DNA of 64,000 bases, from positions 259,089 through 323,088 of the forward strand of contig CALVHN010000001.1 of the NCBI GenBank assembly GCA_944327845.1. Direction: 5' to 3'. Of the stretch, positions 54,897 to 62,575 are shown piece by piece (position 1 is the first letter of the stretch; every line of letters starts with the position of its first letter). This DNA comes from an uncultured Bacilli bacterium. Its GTDB lineage: Bacteria; Bacillota_I; Bacilli_A; RFN20; CAG-826. Below the pieces are notes generated by a model, which did not search any database, was not told the origin of the DNA, and saw only the letters and a program-made list of their open reading frames with translations. Position numbers and translations under genes: made by a program.

Positions 54897-55511
54897 TTAT
54901 TTACCTCCATTAACTAAAGCAACAGCTTCTTTAGTTTTCTTTTCAATTTCTTCAAAAGTTCCTTTCATCATAAATGATCCGCCACAAGCAACAATCTTTT
55001 TGTAATCTAAGAACTCTAAAATATTTGTTTCATTGATTCCACCTGTTGGTAAGAATTCAATTTGTGGGAAAGGTCCACCTAAAGCTTTAATAGTTTTAAG
55101 TCCTCCAAAATTTGATGCAGGGAAAAATTTAACAACTTTTAATCCATCTTTAATTGCCATCATAATTTCAGTAGGAGTAACTACTCCTGGAAGATATAAA
55201 ACATCTTTTTCTTTACAAAGCATTGCAACTTCATGAGAATAACCTGGACTTACAATGAATTTACAGCCTAAGTCTATTGCAGTTAAAGCTTGTTCTTCAT
55301 TAATAACAGTTCCAGCTCCAATTAAGGCATTAGGAAATTTTTCAATAGCTAATTTGATAGCTTCTTTGGCACAAGCTGTTCTAAAAGTAATTTCAGCAAC
55401 TGGTAATCCTCCATTAACTAAAGCATTCATTAATGGAACAGTATCTTCAACTTTATCAATTGCAACTACTGGAACAATCTTATACTTTTTAATTTCATCT
55501 AAAATTTTCAT
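54897..55511 (-). CDS. kdgA: KDPG aldolase
   Basis: A 204-residue class I aldolase splitting 2-keto-3-deoxy-6-phosphogluconate into pyruvate and glyceraldehyde-3-phosphate. Family motifs: IVPVVAIDKVEDTVPLMNAL, GGLPVAEITFRT (catalytic Glu), LIGAGTVIN, FIVSPGYS, VVKFFPASNFGG (Schiff-base Lys), and PTGGINETNI. The frame extends 36 codons upstream into uxaC, but ATG 55511 is preceded by AAAGGG and gives the normal length. It may also serve KDGal-type aldol cleavage. Confidence 0.95.
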   Translation of the reverse strand: MKILDEIKKYKIVPVVAIDKVEDTVPLMNALVNGGLPVAEITFRTACAKEAIKLAIEKFPNALIGAGTVINEEQALTAIDLGCKFIVSPGYSHEVAMLCKEKDVLYLPGVVTPTEIMMAIKDGLKVVKFFPASNFGGLKTIKALGGPFPQIEFLPTGGINETNILEFLDYKKIVACGGSFMMKGTFEEIEKKTKEAVALVNGGK

Positions 55512-55518
55512 AAACCCT

Positions 55519-56847
55519 TTAAATCTCCAATAATTTTTTGATATTGAAGTAGCTAATATCTTTAGCAAGTTCAATACCATCGTTAATAGTATACTCTCCT
55601 TTGTTAATTTTTCTACCAATAAAATCAGCTAAGATTCTTCTAAAGAAATCAAATCTTGAATAAGAAGAGAAGCTTCTTGAATCAGTTAACATACCTAAAT
55701 TTGTTCCAATTAAAGCATACTCACTAACAATATCTAAATTCTTTTTAATGCTACTTAATGTATCATTAAACCACCAAGCAGCACCACAATAAACATTTCT
55801 AAAAGCACCAGAAATACATGCGATTTTTCTTGTTGCTTGGAAGTTTAAAGTATAAAGAATAATATTTGGACGACGATTATCATCTAATTGATTTAAGAAA
55901 TTAATTAAAGATTGAATCTCAATTTCTTCACCAATTATATCAAAACCACTATCTACACCAATTTCTTTAAATGTTTTTTGATTAACATTTCTTAAAACTG
56001 AGAAATGGATTTGCATAATTAAATTTCTTTCTTTATATAACTTCATTAAGTAGACTAATAACCACCCAAACATCTTATCTTTTTCTACTTCATTTAAAGT
56101 ATCAAGGCGATTAAAGTATTCATTTGCTTCACTATCACTTGCATAAGCTTTTGGGAACATATAAAAACCATGATCAGTAATTTTACAACCTTTAGAAACA
56201 AAGAAATCTAAACGCTCTTTAATAGCATTTTTATAATCATTTACTGTTTTAATTTCAATGTTTGCAGCTTTGCCTAATAAAGAAATATATTCTTCATTAA
56301 AGTTATATAACTTGTCAGGTCTAAATGTTGGAGCAACCATTAAATCATCATATTTACCATTACTTGCTAAATCTTCGATTGGATCATTGGTTGTTGCAAC
56401 ATATTTAACTTTAAAATTATTTAACATCTTTCTAACTGAGAGATTTTTAATTTTTTCATTAGCTTCTAAATAAATTTCTTTAGCAGTATCTGAATTTAAT
56501 GGTTTATTAATTCCAAATACTTGTTGAAGCTCTAAATGAGTCCAATAATATAATGGATTACCCATTAATTTTGGAACAATGCTAGCATATTTATAAAATT
56601 TTTCTTCATATGAAGCATTCCCAGTAATATATTTTTCATCAATTCCACAAAGACGCATTGCACGCCATTTGTAATGATCTCCACTTAACCATAATTCACC
56701 AATATCATTAAATTTAGAATCATTTTTAATCATATTAGGATCTAAATGGCAATGGTAATCGATAATATCTAAATCCTTAATTAAAGAATAGATTGTTTTA
56801 CTTTCTTCTGTAGAAAGTAAAACATCTTCATCAAAAAATGTGTTCAT
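55519..56847 (-). CDS. uxaC: glucuronate (uronate) isomerase
   Basis: A 442-residue amidohydrolase-fold isomerase converting D-glucuronate to D-fructuronate (or galacturonate to tagaturonate). IIDYHCHLDPNMI contains the metal-ligand His pair. WKWRAMRLCG-like HYKWRAMRLCGI, YVATTNDPIEDL, KGCKITDHGF, MQIHFSVLRN and GTNLGMLTDSRSFSSYSRFDFFRRIL are all family hallmarks. Slightly shorter than the usual 465. Second enzyme-coding step of the operon's pathway, although third in gene order. Confidence 0.95.
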   Translation of the reverse strand: MNTFFDEDVLLSTEESKTIYSLIKDLDIIDYHCHLDPNMIKNDSKFNDIGELWLSGDHYKWRAMRLCGIDEKYITGNASYEEKFYKYASIVPKLMGNPLYYWTHLELQQVFGINKPLNSDTAKEIYLEANEKIKNLSVRKMLNNFKVKYVATTNDPIEDLASNGKYDDLMVAPTFRPDKLYNFNEEYISLLGKAANIEIKTVNDYKNAIKERLDFFVSKGCKITDHGFYMFPKAYASDSEANEYFNRLDTLNEVEKDKMFGWLLVYLMKLYKERNLIMQIHFSVLRNVNQKTFKEIGVDSGFDIIGEEIEIQSLINFLNQLDDNRRPNIILYTLNFQATRKIACISGAFRNVYCGAAWWFNDTLSSIKKNLDIVSEYALIGTNLGMLTDSRSFSSYSRFDFFRRILADFIGRKINKGEYTINDGIELAKDISYFNIKKLLEI

Positions 56848-56853
56848 TAAAAA

Positions 56854-57687
56854 TTAAACTCCACTATAAGCGTTAAATCCACCATCAACTGGAATTACTA
56901 CACCAGTAACAAAACCACTTGCTTTATCATCTGCAAGGTATAATAATGTTCCAATTAAATCTTCATTAACGCCAAATCTTTTCATTGGAGTATGGTCTAA
57001 AATCTTTTTAGTTCTTGGAGTAGGTGTTCCATCATTATTCCATAATAATGCAGCATTTTGTTTAGTAGAGAAGAAACCTGGAGCGATTCCGTTAACTCTA
57101 ATATTACATGGTGCAAAGTGAACTGCTAACCATTGAGTAAAATTACTTAAACCAGCTTTTGCTGCACTATATGCAGGAATTTTAGTTAATGGACGATAAG
57201 CATTCATTGATGAAATATTGATAATATTTCCACCAGTTTCAACCATATCTTCAGCATAAACTTGAGTAACTAAAAATGCAGTTGTGATATTTAAATCAAA
57301 AACAAATTTAAGACCAGCTTCATCAATATCAAAGAAAGTTTTTCCTTCTTTTAAATCTTTTGTCATAACTTCATTATCAGTTGTGGCTTTTGGATTATTT
57401 CCACCAGCACCATTAATAATAAAATTAACTTTTCCTAATTTTTCATTAACAACTTTTTTACTAGCAATAATTGATTCTTTACTTAAGCAATCAACTTGAA
57501 CTGCAATACATCCATGTCCAATTTCTTTTGCTTTAGCTTCAGCTGCTTCTAAATTTCTATCTAAAAGAGCAACTTTTGCACCAGATAAAGCTAATGCTTC
57601 AGCAAAAGCTGACATTAAAACTCCACCAGCACCAGTAACAACAACAACTTTATCTTTTAAATCAACTTTAAATGGTAATTCCATCAT
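56854..57687 (-). CDS. uxuB: fructuronate reductase (SDR-type D-mannonate oxidoreductase)
   Basis: A 277-residue short-chain dehydrogenase. VVVVTGAGGVLMSAFAEAL is the Rossmann loop, INGAGGNNP the NNAG equivalent, NISSMNAYRP carries the catalytic Ser, and YSAAKAGLSNFTQ the Tyr-x-x-x-Lys. Firmicutes UxuB-type reductases are SDRs of about this length, unlike the unrelated long-chain E. coli UxuB. It lies between uxuA and uxaC, so it should reduce fructuronate to mannonate with NADH. Confidence 0.92.
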   Translation of the reverse strand: MMELPFKVDLKDKVVVVTGAGGVLMSAFAEALALSGAKVALLDRNLEAAEAKAKEIGHGCIAVQVDCLSKESIIASKKVVNEKLGKVNFIINGAGGNNPKATTDNEVMTKDLKEGKTFFDIDEAGLKFVFDLNITTAFLVTQVYAEDMVETGGNIINISSMNAYRPLTKIPAYSAAKAGLSNFTQWLAVHFAPCNIRVNGIAPGFFSTKQNAALLWNNDGTPTPRTKKILDHTPMKRFGVNEDLIGTLLYLADDKASGFVTGVVIPVDGGFNAYSGV

Positions 57688-57705
57688 AAATACTTTTATA
57701 TCTCC

Positions 57706-58752
57706 TTATTTTTTATAAATCTTTTCATAGGCTTCAAATAAGCCATTAATATATGTTGCACCTAATGCACGATCGTATAAACCATATCCAGGTTTACCAT
57801 CTTCTCCAAAGATATTTCTACCGTGATCAGGTCTAACATAACCATTAAATCCATTTTTAACTAATTCTTCAACAATTCTAGCCATATCTAAGCTACCGCA
57901 GTTTGAATAATGTCCAGATTCATAAAAAGAATTATTTTCACCAACCCATTTAACATTTCTTAAATGAACGAAATGAACTCTTCCTTGTTTAGTATATTTT
58001 CTAGCAAATTTAATTAAGTCATTTTCTCTTCCTGCGCCAAATGAACCAGTACATAAAGTTAAACCATTTCTTGTTGAAGGAACAGCTTTAAATAATTTAT
58101 CTAAATCTTTTTGGTTAGAAATAATTCTAGGAAGATTAAAAACATCCCATGGTGGATCATCTGGATGAATTGCCATATTGACATTACATTCTTCACAAAC
58201 CGGAATAACTTTATTTAAGAAGTAAACTAAATTTTGAAATAATTTATCATGACTTATTTTCTTATATTCTTTTAATAAATTTTGAAGTTCATCTTTACTA
58301 TAAGATTCATCCCATCCCGGAAGATGCAAATTATTTGGATCAACTTGTAAGAATTCTTCATAAGAATAAGATAAAGAATTACTTCCATCTTCGTTAACGT
58401 GTTTCATATTAGTTCTTAACCAATCAAAAACAGGCATAAAGTTATAACAAATACACTTGACACCAATTGAAGCAACTCTTCTAATATTTTCACAATAAAC
58501 ATCAATAAGATGATCTCTATTAGGCTTACCTAATTTGATATCTTCACTAACAGGAATTGATTCAACAACTTCAAATTCTAATCCGCTATTATTTGCAAGT
58601 TCTTTTAATTCTTTTAAAGATTCAATAGGCCAAACTTCTCCAACAGGAACATCATAAACTGCACTAACTACTCCTGACATATTAGGAATTTCCCTAATAT
58701 ATTGAAGAGGAATCGAATCTTTTTTACCAAACCATCTAAATGTTAATTTCAT
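57706..58752 (-). CDS. uxuA: mannonate dehydratase
   Basis: A 348-residue TIM-barrel dehydratase forming KDG from D-mannonate. MKLTFRWFGKKDSIPL at the start, YNFMPVFDWLRTN, AIHPDDPPW with the metal-binding His, LCTGSFGAG, FVHLRNVKW and VRPDHGRNIFGE are all characteristic. First gene of the glucuronate operon; ATGAGGT supplies the ribosome site and a TATAAT element lies 22 bp upstream of the start. Confidence 0.97.
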   Translation of the reverse strand: MKLTFRWFGKKDSIPLQYIREIPNMSGVVSAVYDVPVGEVWPIESLKELKELANNSGLEFEVVESIPVSEDIKLGKPNRDHLIDVYCENIRRVASIGVKCICYNFMPVFDWLRTNMKHVNEDGSNSLSYSYEEFLQVDPNNLHLPGWDESYSKDELQNLLKEYKKISHDKLFQNLVYFLNKVIPVCEECNVNMAIHPDDPPWDVFNLPRIISNQKDLDKLFKAVPSTRNGLTLCTGSFGAGRENDLIKFARKYTKQGRVHFVHLRNVKWVGENNSFYESGHYSNCGSLDMARIVEELVKNGFNGYVRPDHGRNIFGEDGKPGYGLYDRALGATYINGLFEAYEKIYKK

Positions 58753-58774
58753 AAATTACCTCATTAAAAACAAT

Positions 58775-58780
58775 ATTATA
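58775..58780 (-). promoter_or_regulatory. -10 element of the uxuA operon
   Basis: TATAAT on the minus strand, 22 bp before the uxuA ATG and just after the GH3 operon terminator. No clear -35; no cre-like or other operator palindrome is visible here. Confidence 0.4.
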
Positions 58781-58789
58781 AACTAATTA

Positions 58790-58820
58790 TAAATAAAGGT
58801 GGAATGATTTTTCCACCTTT
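58790..58820 (-). terminator. terminator of the second GH3 operon
   Basis: A 10-bp stem AAAGGTGGAA/TTCCACCTTT (58795-58820) with a 6-nt loop, followed by ATTTATAATT on the minus strand. Confidence 0.8.
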
Positions 58821-58842
58821 ATAAATTATTTTATTGATTTAT

Positions 58843-61800
58843 TTATTTAGTATTATCAATAGTTCCTGGAATAGCTTTTGGATCTTTCTTATCAGCGAAA
58901 TATTCACTAACATAGCTGAATACTAAGAATGCTATAGATAATGCCATTAAACCAGTTCCACCGAGTAAAACATAGTTTCTATAGCTTAACCATTTTGGTG
59001 GGATAGTTTCAATCCAAACACCTTCACCGATAAAGTTCATCGCATTTGAATTAGCAACTGTATAAAGAAGTCTTTGAGCATTTCTTCTAATTGCTTGTTC
59101 ATAATAACCAATTCCACCTAATGCTTCAATTGCACCATCATCAGTACCATCAGGTAAATCTTGACCAGCAATCGCTGAATAGGTCATATTCATTTTAGAA
59201 GATTTATACCAGTCAGTAACAGCAAATCCAGCCATACCCATTTCGTCTCTTAAAGCGACTGTCATTAATGAGTAATCACATCCAGACCAATATGTGCCAA
59301 TTGAGTTGAATGATGTCATAACACACATTGCATCACCAATTTCAATAGCAATTTCAAATGTTCTTAAATATGTTTCTCTCATTGTTTGTTCTCTTAACCA
59401 AGTATTATAAGAAGATCTTCCAGTTTCTTGATCGTTAAGAACAAAGTGTTTGTTATAGACATATAAACCTTTAGATTGAGCACCAGCTGATTCATAACCA
59501 GCAATAACACCCGTTAAGAATGGATCATCAGAATAATATTCACCACTTCTTCCATGATATGGATTTCTATGAAGGCCTAAACCAAATCCATATAATCCAC
59601 TTGCTCCGCTCCATAAAGCATCTTCACCCATAGATTGTCCAACAGCATAAGCAAGATCAACATTAAATGTAGCACCAATTATGCCTTCGCATGGATAGCC
59701 AACTGGATAGAAATTACGTTCAGCTTCAGAAGCAAATTTTGAAGATAAACCAATGTTACCATTTGCACCATTATCATTTAATGACATATCGTATTTCCAA
59801 GAAATACCATTTGATGCGTTAACATCGTTAGTTTGAGGTTTACCAATTGAAGATAAACCATAAGTCAATCTTCTACCATGACCTGTAAGATCAGCAAGTT
59901 CAGACCATGTTAATTGATCCATGAAGTCACTCCAAAGTTGAATTTCTTCTTCAGTTGCGCCTCTATTAGGATCAAATTCAACGCCAATCATATCATAAAG
60001 TTGAATTTCTGTTAGACTACCACTTGGTCTTGAAGCTGCTTTTGTAATTGGATCTTCACCAAGTCTACTAATAGCTTCAGCATAATGTTTTCTAGCTAAA
60101 TCATCAGTAAATCCACTATTAACTTCATTTCCAAGGCCCATATTGCCAGTTACACTAATTCCGCCTCTATAATCTTGAGTTGTTGTTCCTTCCCAATTAT
60201 TTCTGCTCATGAAGGTAACTTTATTTGCATCACCACTTGCTTTATTTGGATCAGCGTGATCAAAGATATTCTTAGGTGTAGTTCCACCTTTTGTCCAATA
60301 GACATAACTATTAGTATAATCAGTACCAACATCTAAAGATAAAACATGATTTGCATTACCTTCACCAAATAATTCATCTTGTCTTTCGCTTGAAACAGTT
60401 GTTCCACTAGCAGCAAGTGAACTTAAAATTGAATTTGTTGCTTGGTGAGAGTTAGTTGCAACAGCTAATCTATATGTACCTGGATCTACAACATAAGCAC
60501 CTTCACCTTCATTAGCTTTATCATTATATGAAGCAAAATATTTATTTGCGTCAATTTTTATTTCAATAGTTTCTGATTCTTGAGGAGCAAGTTTTTTTGT
60601 TTTACCAAAACCGACTAATTCAATAAATGATTTATTAACACCATCTTTTTTATTCTGATCAGTATATGGTTTATTTAAATAAACTTGAACTGTTTCTTTA
60701 GCAGCTACGCTACCAGTATTAGTAACGTTTACTGAAAGAATATAATCATCGCCAGCTTTTCTTCTATCTTCTTGATCTCTTAAGATTTTTTCCTTTTTAA
60801 CTAAATCAGCATCTTTAACATATCTTTCATAATAGTTTTTATCAGGATCTTCATCTTGTCTAATTGAGATATCAGAATAACTAAATGTTGTATAGCTTTG
60901 GCCATATCCAAATGGATAAGAAACATTACCATCATAATCATATGTTCCAGCACCAGCACTTCCTAAAACATAATCAGCATATCTACTTTCAGCATATTTA
61001 TATCCAGCAAAGATATCTTCTTGAATAACTACATTAGTACCATTTCCAAAAGATTTAGTTGAAGGAACAGCATCACGAGAGTTATACCAGAAATCTGATA
61101 ATCTTCCACTAGGAGCAGTGACACCAGCTAAAATATCACAAACTGCATCGATACCATGAGAACCTGGGAAACCAATCCACATAGCGGCGTCGACACTATA
61201 ATCTGCTAAAACTGTAGGAATATCTTGCATATATTGAGCTGCAGTATTGAATAAAACGATGATTTTATCGAGTTTTCCTGCAGTTTTCATATCTTCTAAT
61301 CCTTGAAGAACTGATTCTTCTTTTTCAGTAAGGATTAAATAGTTATCATCTTTTGCACCCATTCCACTGACATTACCTGGCATAATATCAATAGCTTCAT
61401 TAGTAATACGGCCAGTTACAAATATTGCAGTATTATATCCTTCTTTTTCTTTAGCAGCTTGAGGAATAACATCCCAGCTAGCGCCATTTAAATCAGCATT
61501 TTTACCATTTCCGCCGCCGCCATAAATTAAATCTTCTCTCCAATATCGTTTTCCGTCGCCATTGTACCAATTTTCAAGATCTTGGTTTACATCAAACCCT
61601 TCTTCTCTCATTTCATCAGTGAAATATTGTTCATCATTGGTATCAAAATTGATTTTAACTTCACCAGCACCATCAAGAGAATAAATTGTTTGATAGGAAG
61701 AAACACCAAAGAAACTAACTTTATCATTAGTAGAATTTAATGGTAAAGCATTGTTTTCGTTTTTAAGTAAAACTGTACCTTCTGCTTGAGCAGCTTTAGC

Positions 61801-62034
61801 AACATCTCCAGATCCGTTAAAGTTATCTCTAACTGATGAGTACCAAGTTTTATATCTAACTGGTTCTTTACCAGTAGCATGGGAAATTTGTTCTCCAGTA
61901 TCATTTAAGGAAGAACCAACATAGTTTTGAATTTCACCATTCTCAGTAACGGAATAGAATAATATTCCAATACCACCAATGATGACACTTATATTGAAGA
62001 ATATTTTTGAAAATTTAGAAAATTTTCTACCCAT
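58843..62034 (-). CDS. membrane-anchored GH3 glycosidase with swapped domain order, second copy
   Basis: A 1063-residue GH3 enzyme with the same inverted plan as 46474-49557. The sandwich comes first (VLLKNENNALPLNS, about residue 88), then FnIII-like (SVNVTNTGSVAAKETVQVY), then the barrel (HGRSGEYYSDDP, VYNKHFVLNDQETGR, GMAGFAVTDW with the nucleophile Asp at about 941). Hydrophobic helices near residues 10-26 and 1018-1040 anchor both ends. An inserted charged segment (about residues 390-430) follows the VSYPFGYGQSYT motif. Substrate is not readable. It is 11 bp after the four-helix membrane protein gene and ends at a strong terminator. No cre site is visible in this operon within the window. 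Confidence 0.92.
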   Translation of the reverse strand: MGRKFSKFSKIFFNISVIIGGIGILFYSVTENGEIQNYVGSSLNDTGEQISHATGKEPVRYKTWYSSVRDNFNGSGDVAKAAQAEGTVLLKNENNALPLNSTNDKVSFFGVSSYQTIYSLDGAGEVKINFDTNDEQYFTDEMREEGFDVNQDLENWYNGDGKRYWREDLIYGGGGNGKNADLNGASWDVIPQAAKEKEGYNTAIFVTGRITNEAIDIMPGNVSGMGAKDDNYLILTEKEESVLQGLEDMKTAGKLDKIIVLFNTAAQYMQDIPTVLADYSVDAAMWIGFPGSHGIDAVCDILAGVTAPSGRLSDFWYNSRDAVPSTKSFGNGTNVVIQEDIFAGYKYAESRYADYVLGSAGAGTYDYDGNVSYPFGYGQSYTTFSYSDISIRQDEDPDKNYYERYVKDADLVKKEKILRDQEDRRKAGDDYILSVNVTNTGSVAAKETVQVYLNKPYTDQNKKDGVNKSFIELVGFGKTKKLAPQESETIEIKIDANKYFASYNDKANEGEGAYVVDPGTYRLAVATNSHQATNSILSSLAASGTTVSSERQDELFGEGNANHVLSLDVGTDYTNSYVYWTKGGTTPKNIFDHADPNKASGDANKVTFMSRNNWEGTTTQDYRGGISVTGNMGLGNEVNSGFTDDLARKHYAEAISRLGEDPITKAASRPSGSLTEIQLYDMIGVEFDPNRGATEEEIQLWSDFMDQLTWSELADLTGHGRRLTYGLSSIGKPQTNDVNASNGISWKYDMSLNDNGANGNIGLSSKFASEAERNFYPVGYPCEGIIGATFNVDLAYAVGQSMGEDALWSGASGLYGFGLGLHRNPYHGRSGEYYSDDPFLTGVIAGYESAGAQSKGLYVYNKHFVLNDQETGRSSYNTWLREQTMRETYLRTFEIAIEIGDAMCVMTSFNSIGTYWSGCDYSLMTVALRDEMGMAGFAVTDWYKSSKMNMTYSAIAGQDLPDGTDDGAIEALGGIGYYEQAIRRNAQRLLYTVANSNAMNFIGEGVWIETIPPKWLSYRNYVLLGGTGLMALSIAFLVFSYVSEYFADKKDPKAIPGTIDNTK

Positions 62035-62045
62035 AATTTTTCTCC

Positions 62046-62552
62046 TTAATAAATAATTCCATGATTATCAAGAACTTGCATTTTTGGAGAAGCATTGAGT
62101 CTAGTCCATGCAAGAACATTTCCAAAAATCATAACGCCAATTTGAAATGCTGCAACAACAACGATTCCAGTAAAACCAGTAACATCAGTAATGCTCCATC
62201 CAGTACCCATCGCAAGAGCATTGATTTCAGCAATAACAAATTCATAAATTGATAATATAAAAGCAATAAGAGCACCAAAGTTTAAAACTGCAGTAACACC
62301 CATTGCAAAATTATCTCTTTTAAAGAAAGTTAAAATAAAGAATACAACAGGACCTATAAACATTAATGCAGGAATAGCTCCGTTAAATGTATCAACAAGA
62401 GCAGCAGGAGTTTCTCTATTAATTAAGTTTGAAAAATAATAAATATAAAGTATTCCACCAGCAATTGAAGCTAAAACTAGAATCAATGCAAAATACCAAG
62501 CAACTGATTTTCTAGTTTTAATAATATATGGGAGTTTATCTTTCTTTCTCAT
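62046..62552 (-). CDS. four-helix membrane protein paired with the second GH3 glycosidase
   Basis: A 168-residue protein with four hydrophobic segments (about residues 16-41, 56-73, 80-108, 125-150). The basic N-terminus RKKDKLPYIIKTRKS and the W-containing first helix resemble the protein at 45994-46467. I recognise no family. It sits between the repeat surface protein (23-bp gap) and the GH3 gene (11-bp gap). Gene order relative to GH3 is reversed compared with the first locus. Confidence 0.7.
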   Translation of the reverse strand: MRKKDKLPYIIKTRKSVAWYFALILVLASIAGGILYIYYFSNLINRETPAALVDTFNGAIPALMFIGPVVFFILTFFKRDNFAMGVTAVLNFGALIAFILSIYEFVIAEINALAMGTGWSITDVTGFTGIVVVAAFQIGVMIFGNVLAWTRLNASPKMQVLDNHGIIY

Positions 62553-62575
62553 ATTTCAATTCTCCTTTATATAAA

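Noticed and set aside
55512..55619. Upstream 36-codon extension of the KDPG aldolase frame
   Set aside because: It lies in uxaC coding sequence, resembles no aldolase N-terminus, and ATG 55511 has a ribosome site and family-typical length.
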